Of a DNA stretch of 5,166 nt, positions 1 to 5,166 are shown one piece after another. The notes under the pieces were generated by a model that worked only from the letters and a program-made list of their open reading frames with translations, made no database searches and was not told where the DNA came from. The translations under genes and the position numbers were made by a program. Location: the NCBI GenBank assembly GCA_903931645.1, contig CAIZDF010000205.1, positions 1 to 5,166 on the forward strand, in the 5' to 3' direction. Source of the DNA: an uncultured Tolumonas sp. (lineage in GTDB: Bacteria; Pseudomonadota; Gammaproteobacteria; Enterobacterales; Aeromonadaceae). How positions within the stretch are numbered: position 1 is the first letter of the stretch; the number at the start of each line of letters is the position of its first letter.

Positions 1-139
1 TTATGGAGTCTGAAATAAGTGCATAGTACCCAGCACCCCCGATTAATGCACAAATAAAGGCTATCAAAATGCTTTTAGCTAGTACAGTCCATGATGCTAT
101 ATCAGTTATGTCTAAATCATTTAAGTCTTGAAAGTTCAT
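1..139 (-). CDS. pilO: PilO, type IV pilus inner-membrane alignment protein (partial, N-terminus only)
   Basis: The first 46 codons of a gene reading left are present; the rest lies beyond the left edge. The visible protein starts MNFQDLNDLDITDIASW and continues into one hydrophobic segment at about residues 22-43 (AKSILIAFICALIGGAGYY). This is the layout expected of PilO: a short cytoplasmic tail with a D/L-rich 'LNDLD' stretch, one transmembrane helix, then a periplasmic domain. In the family, PilO pairs with PilN through periplasmic coiled coils and ferredoxin-like domains, linking the cytoplasmic PilM ring to PilP and the PilQ secretin. The start at 139 is supported by a ribosome-binding sequence AGGGGG at 146-151, six bases upstream. 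The gene begins 18 bases after the pilN stop, so the two should be cotranscribed. Identity rests on position after pilN and the N-terminal pattern; the diagnostic C-terminal domain is not visible. Confidence 0.88.
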   Translation of the reverse strand, partial: MNFQDLNDLDITDIASWTVLAKSILIAFICALIGGAGYYALISDSI

Positions 140-157
140 ATTACGCCCCCTGTGCTC

Positions 158-727
158 TTATTTTTTTGGAGCGGGATTAGAATTACTGTTGTTCAATACA
201 TTGAATCGCATTGAAAACTCGCTCAATTTCATGAGTGCAGAGTCATTGGCAAAAATAGAATTTATTGCTGTTTGTCCTAACCAACCGCTAGCATCAATTA
301 ATCTCATTGTACTTGCAACACGGTTATATGCTTCTGCTTTTCCGACTACGTCAATCTGAGATTGATTCACATTCATGGATTGCAGATATACACCATTGGC
401 GATTACGATAGGAAGGTCATTAAACAATTTGACTGATACATTTCGGCTTTGTTGTAAGGTATCAATCAGCTTCATTCGATCAACAAGAGATTTTTTTTGA
501 GCTTTGATTTCATTTATTTGACCAATTTGTGTATCTAAGATTGCTATCTCGTGTTGGAGGAACTGATTTCGCTGATTTTGAGCACTAATCTGATGATTAA
601 AATATTGGTTCACAGCAAATACAATTGCTGCAGCTATGGCACAAGTAATGCCAAGTAAAATGAAAAAAGCCTGTTTTTGGCGCTCTTTAGCAGATTCGCG
701 CCATGGTAGGAGGTTTATATTTGACAT
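158..727 (-). CDS. pilN: PilN, type IV pilus assembly inner-membrane protein
   Basis: The protein has 189 residues, normal for PilN. It opens with MSNINLLPWRESAKERQ. The INLLPWR motif at residues 4-10 is the conserved cytoplasmic peptide that docks in the cleft of PilM. One transmembrane helix follows at about residues 20-39 (rich in I, L, A, F), then a predicted coiled coil at about 44-93 (rich in Q, N, I, L with charged residues). A C-terminal periplasmic domain at about 95-175 fits the ferredoxin-like fold of the family. PilN anchors PilM to the membrane and heterodimerises with PilO. In gammaproteobacteria the operon serves type IV pili, natural transformation, or both. The ATG at 727 lies inside the end of pilM (13-base overlap), and a good ribosome-binding sequence AAGGAG at 737-742 sits nine bases upstream, within pilM coding sequence. 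The C-terminus is a short N/S/P/K-rich tail. All parts expected of a functional PilN are present. Confidence 0.95.
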   Translation of the reverse strand: MSNINLLPWRESAKERQKQAFFILLGITCAIAAAIVFAVNQYFNHQISAQNQRNQFLQHEIAILDTQIGQINEIKAQKKSLVDRMKLIDTLQQSRNVSVKLFNDLPIVIANGVYLQSMNVNQSQIDVVGKAEAYNRVASTMRLIDASGWLGQTAINSIFANDSALMKLSEFSMRFNVLNNSNSNPAPKK

Positions 728-1785
728 GGGGTAAAACTCCTTAACGCTAATCCAAGGGCGGTCATATATTTAGCGCCATGGCCGAAGTTATCCGCCAATT
801 TATGCTGGTTATATAGTAGGACAGGATCTGGGTGTCGGACATCCATTTCTAGTTGTAATGCCAGTTGCTGCCGTAAACCTGGAATTAAGCTACCACCACC
901 AGAAAGAACTAACATTTCCACGGTTCGATTACCGGATGAACTACAAAATAATTGTATATTCCGCTTTATATGCTGTGTCAGCTGATTGATATATGAGTTG
1001 ACGACATCAATGTCACTATAAGAAGAAAGAGCTCCTTTTAGTTTCACATTTTCAGCTTCTTCTGGCGGTAAGTTATAGAACGTAGCTAAGGAACGAGTGA
1101 GACTTGCTCCCCCAAAATCCTGCAAACGAGAGTAAATCAATTCACCTTGAAAAACGATGCCGAAACTCAATGACAATTCGCCAATATCAACTACTGCGCA
1201 AAATTTGTTCGCATCAGCGGTTAAGAGTGATTTTTCCAGAGATACAACTGCGCGGGTCAAGGCATGCATACCCACATCGACCACTTTAACAGTCAAGTCA
1301 CTTTCATTGAAGACACTAATAGCACTGGCTATGGATTGGGAACGCGCAGCACAGATGAGAACATCATTACGAGCAGGATCTGTTATGTTGGGGCCTAAAA
1401 TCTCGAAATCTAGGCTGACTTCATCAAGAGGGAAGGGAATGAGTTGTTCGGCCTCCATCATGACTATATTTTCATAATCAATTTGGTTGATGTTGCTTGC
1501 GACTTGCGTGATTTTTGTTATTACACTTGAACCATTTACAGCTGTTGCTGCATTTTTGTATTTACTGGGTAACATCCTCAGTAATTGTTTAAATGCTTGT
1601 GATATCCGGTCCACATCCTGCAGTTGAAAATCTCTGATAGCACCTTTTGGGGTTGCTATTTCTGCCCATGCATCGATAGAAAATTTATCCGCATTACCTG
1701 AAACAGCAACTGCTTTAATAGTGCTGCTACCGAAATCGACCCCTAGCATGGGGGTGTTCGTGCTCTTTTTAATTAACCTGAACAT
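715..1785 (-). CDS. pilM: PilM, actin-like ATP-binding protein of the type IV pilus inner-membrane platform
   Basis: With the start chosen here the protein has 356 residues, typical for PilM. It has the actin/FtsA-like nucleotide pocket: phosphate-1 loop LGVDFGSSTIKAV at about residues 14-26, phosphate-2 motif VDIGE at about 199-203, and adenosine motif SGGGSLIPG at about 295-303. The stretch EAEQLIPFPLDEVSLDF at about 111-127 is highly characteristic of PilM. In the family, PilM is a cytoplasmic protein that binds ATP and the N-terminal tail of PilN and connects the pilus ATPases to the membrane complex. The reading frame stays open upstream to an ATG at 1830, but the added residues (MAYCAYFNNNRMDAS) are unlike the family. 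PilM proteins usually begin close to the M-F/L-R-L-x-K pattern found at 1785. A weak GGA ribosome-binding sequence lies seven bases upstream of 1785, and the ATG at 1797 is a possible alternative. It is the first gene of the leftward operon and overlaps pilN by 13 bases. Confidence 0.94.
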   Translation of the reverse strand: MFRLIKKSTNTPMLGVDFGSSTIKAVAVSGNADKFSIDAWAEIATPKGAIRDFQLQDVDRISQAFKQLLRMLPSKYKNAATAVNGSSVITKITQVASNINQIDYENIVMMEAEQLIPFPLDEVSLDFEILGPNITDPARNDVLICAARSQSIASAISVFNESDLTVKVVDVGMHALTRAVVSLEKSLLTADANKFCAVVDIGELSLSFGIVFQGELIYSRLQDFGGASLTRSLATFYNLPPEEAENVKLKGALSSYSDIDVVNSYINQLTQHIKRNIQLFCSSSGNRTVEMLVLSGGGSLIPGLRQQLALQLEMDVRHPDPVLLYNQHKLADNFGHGAKYMTALGLALRSFTPCQI

Positions 1786-1841
1786 AGAGGCATCCATGCG
1801 GTTGTTGTTAAAATAGGCGCAGTACGCCAAACAGTGCTTTA

Positions 1842-1870
1842 ACTATAGCTGTAAGGTTAGATTTTGGCGA
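1842..1870 (-). promoter_or_regulatory. Candidate sigma-70 promoter for the pilMNO operon
   Basis: Read on the minus strand, TCGCCA at 1865-1870 matches four of six bases of the -35 consensus. After a 17-base spacer, TATAGT at 1842-1847 matches five of six bases of the -10 consensus. Transcription would start near 1835, giving a leader of about 50 bases to the PilM start at 1785. That would leave the longer frame from 1830 almost leaderless, which supports the internal start. In several gammaproteobacteria the equivalent operon is controlled by CRP with Sxy, but no convincing CRP or CRP-S palindrome was found here. The call is from consensus matching by eye only. Confidence 0.45.
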
Positions 1871-1893
1871 TACGAATGTGTCCTTCAATTCTC

Positions 1894-1923
1894 TCGAATT
1901 TGAAGCAGATAACACTATATACT
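1894..1923 (+). promoter_or_regulatory. Candidate sigma-70 promoter for mrcA
   Basis: TATACT at 1918-1923 is a five-of-six match to the -10 consensus. The best -35 at suitable spacing is TCGAAT at 1894-1899, only three of six, with an 18-base spacer. Transcription would begin near 1930, about 30 bases before the ATG at 1962. A start site there would exclude the in-frame GTG at 1878 from the message, consistent with the shorter PBP1A. The -10 is persuasive and the -35 weak, so an activator or a different promoter is possible. Confidence 0.4.
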
Positions 1924-1961
1924 GCATGCCCATAGGCTCTTGGATGGCGGATACTCAAGTT

Positions 1962-4523
1962 ATGTTTAAATGGTTTAAGCGATTGTTATGGTTATTGCTC
2001 TTATTGTTGTCAGTTGGTATCGCCGCTGTCGCCGCTTTTTATTTTCATCTTGAGAAAGATTTACCCGATGTATCGATGTTAAGAGATACAACGTGGGAAA
2101 CACCATTAAGGGTCTATAGTGCTGATGGTGTCTTGATGTCTGAATTCGGTGATGTGAAAAGAATCCCGTTACAGCTTGAGCAGATCCCTGTCCAGATGCA
2201 GCAAGCCTTTTTGGCGATAGAAGATTCGCGTTTTTATGAACATCCCGGCATTGATTTAATCGGTATTGCGCGTGCTGGCGTTGTTTGGGCGGTTTCTGGC
2301 CGAATGCAGCAGGGCGCGAGTACTATTACACAGCAAGTTGCTCGAAACTTTTTCCTGAGTCGTGAAAAAACTCTGCTTCGAAAAATTAAGGAAGTATTTT
2401 TAGCTTGGCGGATTGAAAGAGAATTATCGAAAGGTGAAATTCTTGAACTTTATTTGAATAAAATTCCGCTGGGATATCGCTCATACGGGGTTGGTGCCGC
2501 AGCACAGGTTTATTATGGTAAGACCGTTGATCAGCTAACACTAGGAGAAACCGCCGTTATTGCCGGTTTACCTAAAGCGCCATCGATGTTGAACCCTATT
2601 CGTTCACCACAACGTGCGTTAGCTCGGCGTAATCTGGTTTTAGCCAGAATGTTACAGCTTGGCATGATCAAACAGAATGAATATCAACAAGCAGTTGCTG
2701 AACCTATTATTACGCATTATCACGGTACCGATGTTGGTTTGGATGCTCCCTATCTGGCTGAAATGGTCAGAAAATTTATGTTGGATAAATATGGTGAAGA
2801 GTCTTACAGCAAAGGCTATCAAGTTTATACAACCTTGAGTTCAACACAGCAGCAGGCCGCTCAATCGGCCGTCTTTAAAGGGTTGCTGGATTATGATATT
2901 CGTCATGGATATCGAGGGGTTGAAAAACACCTTTGGGCAAAAGGTGAAGCTTGGAGCAGTGAACAAGTTACAAATTACCTTAATGATTTACCCAGTTATG
3001 AGCCATTTGAACCGGCTATTGTGACTGCGGTGAATAATAAAGACGCAACGGTGGTTGTAAAAGGCGGACTTGATGCGACTATTCCTTGGGATGGTTTAAA
3101 ATGGGCGCGTCCATTTATCAGTGATGAGAGACAAGGTGCTGCACCTCGGAAAGCGGCAGATATCCTTCAAGTTGGCGATCAGATCTGGGTTTGGCAAGAT
3201 GAAAACAGTGATGAGCTTCGGTTAGCTCAAATTCCTGATGCTAATGCAGCTTTCGTTGCTTTAAATCCTAAAAATGGCGCTATTCAAGCGTTAGTTGGTG
3301 GTTTTAGTTTCGATATCAGCAAATTTAACCGTGTTGATCAGGCTCGCCGGCAAGTTGGCTCAAATATTAAGCCATTCATCTATTCTTCTGCACTGGCGAA
3401 TGGCTTCACTTTAGCTTCTATCATCAATGATGCACCAATTACACAGTGGGATGGTGGAACATCTGGTTGGAGCCCTAAAAACTCACCGCCGGAATACGAT
3501 GGTCCGATCCCTTTACGTGAAGCGCTTGCTCGTTCTAAGAATGTGGTCACCGTGCGGTTACTGCGTAGTGTTGGGATTGATAATGTTTTGAGCCATCTAC
3601 ATTTATTTGGTTTTCCTGACAGTAGTTTACAACGCAATGAATCTATTTCTTTGGGGACGGCAGAATTTACCCCGTTAGAACTTGTGAGTGGTTATGCTGC
3701 ATTTGCAAATGGTGGTTTTAAGGTAACACCTTATTTTATCGATCATATTGAAGATGCTACGGGAAATCTCATCTATGAAGCTACGCCATCCATAGCTTGT
3801 GCCGGTTGCGGTAAATTAGCAGAAGCGGGCCTGGATAAACCAGATGCCTATAAAGATGAATTAGGTGATTGGCATAGCCAATGCCCGATAGATCCGGTTA
3901 CACAACAAAACCAAGCTCCTCGTATTATAAGTACAGCGAATGCGTTTTTGATAACAGAAGCATTGCATTCAGCTATATATGGTGGCGCGGATCGTGGTTT
4001 GGGCAGCTGGATGGGGACGGGATGGCGGGCAGCCAAAGAGCTAAAACGAGGTGATTTAGCCGGAAAAACTGGTACAACAAACGAAGCTAAAGACGCCTGG
4101 TTCAGCGGTTTTACCCCTAATATAGTTGCAACAGCATGGGTTGGCTTTGATGACCATCGTCGAGCATTAGGCCGAAGTATTGCAGGGAATGAGTTTGGCG
4201 CCAGTGCTGCTCAACCGATCTGGATTGAATATATGAAAGTTGCTTTGCACGGTATTCCAGATCGTAAGCTAACTCAGCCTGACGATATTGTGACCATGCA
4301 TGTCAATAACTACTCTGGATTAGCGATGACCGGATCTTCGACTGGAAGTCGAGAGGAGTTTTTTGAGAAAGGTAGTGAGCCATCTGTTACCGGTCAACAA
4401 GAAAGTGTGTTGTTTGATAATGGTGATATCAATAATACGCCACCGCAAACACCATCAACTTCAACATCTGCTGCAACGCCTACATCTCCGACAGGGGCTG
4501 CAGGTACAGATGATATTTTTTAA
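1962..4523 (+). CDS. mrcA: Penicillin-binding protein 1A (bifunctional peptidoglycan glycosyltransferase/transpeptidase)
   Basis: This class A PBP polymerises lipid II into glycan strands and crosslinks the peptides on the periplasmic face of the inner membrane. From the ATG at 1962 it has 853 residues, close to the 850 of E. coli PBP1A, and aligns with it throughout. It has a short cytoplasmic MFKWFKR start and a transmembrane helix at about 8-28. The glycosyltransferase domain carries EDSRFYEH (catalytic Glu at about 87), GASTITQQ (about 118-125) and RKIKEVFLAWRIE (about 140-152). A PBP1A-type OB-like insert containing WARP follows. The transpeptidase domain has the nucleophile motif SNIK (Ser about 467), SKN (about 525-527) and KTGTT (about 702-706). 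A CxxC pair plus a third cysteine occurs near residues 613-641, with a similar pair in E. coli. The tail is rich in T, S and P. The frame is open upstream to a GTG at 1878; that start and the ATG at 1944 are alternatives, but the 1962 start best matches the family. No strong ribosome-binding sequence decides the choice. All catalytic motifs are intact. Confidence 0.97.
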   Translation: MFKWFKRLLWLLLLLLSVGIAAVAAFYFHLEKDLPDVSMLRDTTWETPLRVYSADGVLMSEFGDVKRIPLQLEQIPVQMQQAFLAIEDSRFYEHPGIDLIGIARAGVVWAVSGRMQQGASTITQQVARNFFLSREKTLLRKIKEVFLAWRIERELSKGEILELYLNKIPLGYRSYGVGAAAQVYYGKTVDQLTLGETAVIAGLPKAPSMLNPIRSPQRALARRNLVLARMLQLGMIKQNEYQQAVAEPIITHYHGTDVGLDAPYLAEMVRKFMLDKYGEESYSKGYQVYTTLSSTQQQAAQSAVFKGLLDYDIRHGYRGVEKHLWAKGEAWSSEQVTNYLNDLPSYEPFEPAIVTAVNNKDATVVVKGGLDATIPWDGLKWARPFISDERQGAAPRKAADILQVGDQIWVWQDENSDELRLAQIPDANAAFVALNPKNGAIQALVGGFSFDISKFNRVDQARRQVGSNIKPFIYSSALANGFTLASIINDAPITQWDGGTSGWSPKNSPPEYDGPIPLREALARSKNVVTVRLLRSVGIDNVLSHLHLFGFPDSSLQRNESISLGTAEFTPLELVSGYAAFANGGFKVTPYFIDHIEDATGNLIYEATPSIACAGCGKLAEAGLDKPDAYKDELGDWHSQCPIDPVTQQNQAPRIISTANAFLITEALHSAIYGGADRGLGSWMGTGWRAAKELKRGDLAGKTGTTNEAKDAWFSGFTPNIVATAWVGFDDHRRALGRSIAGNEFGASAAQPIWIEYMKVALHGIPDRKLTQPDDIVTMHVNNYSGLAMTGSSTGSREEFFEKGSEPSVTGQQESVLFDNGDINNTPPQTPSTSTSAATPTSPTGAAGTDDIF

Positions 4524-4536
4524 ACTATGATTGAAA

Positions 4537-4569
4537 TTGAGACCTGTGCCATATGTGAGCAGGTCTCAA
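4537..4569. terminator. Perfect 10-bp inverted repeat after mrcA, possible terminator
   Basis: TTGAGACCTG at 4537-4546 and CAGGTCTCAA at 4560-4569 are exact reverse complements around a 13-base loop. The hairpin begins 13 bases after the mrcA stop, where a terminator would be expected. There is no clear U-run after it on either strand, so it is not a textbook intrinsic terminator. It could instead act as a 3'-end stabilising hairpin or a Rho-dependent end. The symmetry is seen directly; the function is inferred. Confidence 0.5.
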
Positions 4570-4648
4570 AGTTATGTTTCCAGATATACTGCTGTGATGT
4601 ATCTATAATTATTGCGATTGAGTTGGCTGGCACAAAAGATTGCTTTTA

Positions 4649-4677
4649 TTGTTTACGATGTAGATGTACGGTATAAA
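4649..4677 (+). promoter_or_regulatory. Candidate sigma-70 promoter for the Hfq-family gene
   Basis: TATAAA at 4672-4677 matches five of six -10 bases. It is preceded at 17 bases by TTGTTT at 4649-4654, which matches the first three bases of the -35 consensus. Transcription would start near 4684, about 30 bases before the ATG at 4715. The 191-base gap after mrcA and the hairpin at 4537-4569 also suggest this gene has its own promoter. The evidence is consensus matching by eye. Confidence 0.45.
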
Positions 4678-4714
4678 TAGTTACATATCCTATTGCTTGA
4701 TAGAGAGATAAAAA

Positions 4715-5071
4715 ATGACAAGCGAAAATCAAAACTATACCAATCTTGAACAGGCGTTTTCGCTTGGCAACGGCCAGGACTCCGCGTTGAATTGGTTGCG
4801 GAAAAGTCATACTAACGTGGCCATTTTTCTAGTAAGCGGTATCAAGTTAGAAGGGATTATTAGCGGTTTCGATCAATACAGTGTGTTGCTGACAGATGCA
4901 CACAACAACCAACAAATGATCTATAAAGCAAAGATTTCGACTATAGCTCCTTTGGGGAATCGCGCAAGCAGCAATACATTCCAGCGCCGTCGTCCTCCTC
5001 GCTATCAGAATGAATCACACGACAATACAGGCTCATCCTCGTCTGATAATGGCGAGTCTGGAGTAGTTTAA
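4715..5071 (+). CDS. Divergent Hfq-family (Sm-like) RNA-binding protein, probable second Hfq copy
   Basis: The 118-residue protein has an Hfq core at about residues 21-79. It aligns with E. coli Hfq residues 8-64 from QD at 21-22, through the Sm1 region (VAIFLVSGIKLEGIISGFDQYSVLL, about 35-59), to the Sm2 region (QMIYKAKISTIAP, about 67-79). Hfq forms a hexameric ring that pairs small RNAs with messages. The proximal-face residues Gln, Asp, Phe and Lys (Q21, D22, F52, K71) are kept, but the usual YKHA reads YKAK, so the His57 equivalent is Ala72. On the distal face Tyr25 becomes Phe38 and Gln33 becomes Glu46. The rim keeps N26, R29 and K30, but Arg19 becomes His32. There is a 13-residue N-terminal extension relative to E. 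coli and a two-residue insertion (around 63-66) between strands 3 and 4. The tail has an arginine-rich RRRPPR segment (91-96) and a Ser/Asp/Asn end. A weak GAGAG ribosome-binding sequence (4703-4707) precedes the ATG by seven bases. Canonical hfq usually lies between miaA and hflX, so this is probably a paralogue; no symbol is assigned for that reason. Confidence 0.9.
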   Translation: MTSENQNYTNLEQAFSLGNGQDSALNWLRKSHTNVAIFLVSGIKLEGIISGFDQYSVLLTDAHNNQQMIYKAKISTIAPLGNRASSNTFQRRRPPRYQNESHDNTGSSSSDNGESGVV

Positions 5072-5080
5072 TCTTGGCGA

Positions 5081-5114
5081 GAAACATGGCGTAATTTAAA
5101 TGGCGCCATGTTTC
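5081..5114. terminator. 11-bp hairpin after the Hfq-family gene, probable terminator
   Basis: GAAACATGGCG at 5081-5091 and CGCCATGTTTC at 5104-5114 are exact reverse complements with a 12-base AT-rich loop. The pairing can continue one further G-C pair past a single mismatch. It starts ten bases after the stop codon. What follows is CCCAAATTTT, so only a short T-run comes a few bases late, and termination may be modest. The remaining 50 or so bases to the window edge show no gene start that can be supported. Confidence 0.55.
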
Positions 5115-5166
5115 CCAAATTTTGCTACCAATATCAGATTAATCAACACAGATTATCAGCATTAAA

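Noticed and set aside
1104..1477. Two overlapping plus-strand open frames inside pilM
   Set aside because: They run antisense to an intact, well-conserved gene, have no recognisable domains, and are explained as shadow frames.
1816..1828. Small GGCG/CGCC inverted repeat in the pilM leader, followed on the minus strand by TATTTT
   Set aside because: A four-base stem is too short to claim an attenuator or regulatory hairpin.
715..1830. Long form of PilM starting at 1830
   Set aside because: The 15 extra residues do not resemble PilM N-termini, and a start at 1830 would lie almost at the predicted transcription start. The start at 1785 fits the family pattern and length.
1862..1883. Possible CRP-S competence site (TTTTGGCGATACGA) before pilM
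   Set aside because: Only one half loosely resembles a CRP-S half-site, with an extra G; the other half lacks the symmetric TCGCA. Sxy/CRP control cannot be supported from this.
1878..1961. GTG-initiated N-terminal extension of PBP1A
   Set aside because: It adds 28 polar residues before the short cytoplasmic tail. The ATG at 1962 gives a length and N-terminus close to E. coli PBP1A, and the best -10 element lies inside the extension.
3380..3637. Minus-strand open frame inside mrcA
   Set aside because: It is antisense to the conserved transpeptidase region and has no family resemblance or credible upstream signals. The minus-strand frame at 3848-4036 is rejected for the same reason.
5135..5155. 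Two CAGATTA copies 14 bases apart near the right edge
   Set aside because: Seven-base repeats in AT-rich sequence are expected by chance, and the window ends before any third copy could be assessed.
1..5166. Search for CRISPR arrays, tRNA or rRNA genes, insertion sequences and phage attachment sites
   Set aside because: No regularly spaced repeats, RNA-gene signatures, transposase coding sequence or terminal inverted repeats were seen. Apart from the Hfq-like gene the window looks like ordinary core chromosome.

Overview
The window looks like the chromosome of a gammaproteobacterium with a moderately AT-leaning genome. The main reason is the arrangement: a type IV pilus assembly operon (pilM-pilN-pilO, reading left) diverges from a full-length class A penicillin-binding protein 1A gene (mrcA, reading right). 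Escherichia coli has the same divergent layout with hofMNO and mrcA, and pseudomonads, vibrios and aeromonads have related versions. The PBP1A and the Hfq-family protein both align well with E. coli sequences recalled from memory. The genus cannot be fixed from this window. An Aeromonadales, Alteromonadales or related lineage is a guess.

Layout. Positions 1-139 (minus) hold the N-terminal part of pilO, which runs off the left edge. Positions 158-727 (minus) are pilN, and 715-1785 (minus) are pilM, whose last 13 bases overlap the start of pilN. Positions 1786-1961 are the divergent control region, with one candidate sigma-70 promoter for each direction. Positions 1962-4523 (plus) are mrcA. Positions 4524-4714 are an intergenic stretch with a perfect 10-bp inverted repeat and a candidate promoter. 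Positions 4715-5071 (plus) encode a divergent Hfq-family RNA-binding protein, followed by an 11-bp hairpin at 5081-5114. Only short untranslated sequence follows to the right edge.

How the genes work together. PilM, PilN and PilO form the inner-membrane alignment complex of the type IV pilus or competence pseudopilus machine. PilM is the cytoplasmic actin-like ring, and it binds the INLLPWR tail of PilN, which is intact here. PilN pairs with PilO in the periplasm. PBP1A builds and crosslinks the peptidoglycan such an envelope-spanning machine must cross. The two units are adjacent and share a control region but are separate transcription units.

The least ordinary element is the Hfq-family gene. 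It lies downstream of mrcA rather than in the usual miaA-hfq-hflX context. It has an N-terminal extension, a two-residue insertion between strands 3 and 4, the signature YKHA changed to YKAK, and an arginine-rich segment in the tail. It is most simply read as a second, diverged Hfq copy with altered RNA-binding surfaces. No mobile element, CRISPR array, tRNA or rRNA was seen.
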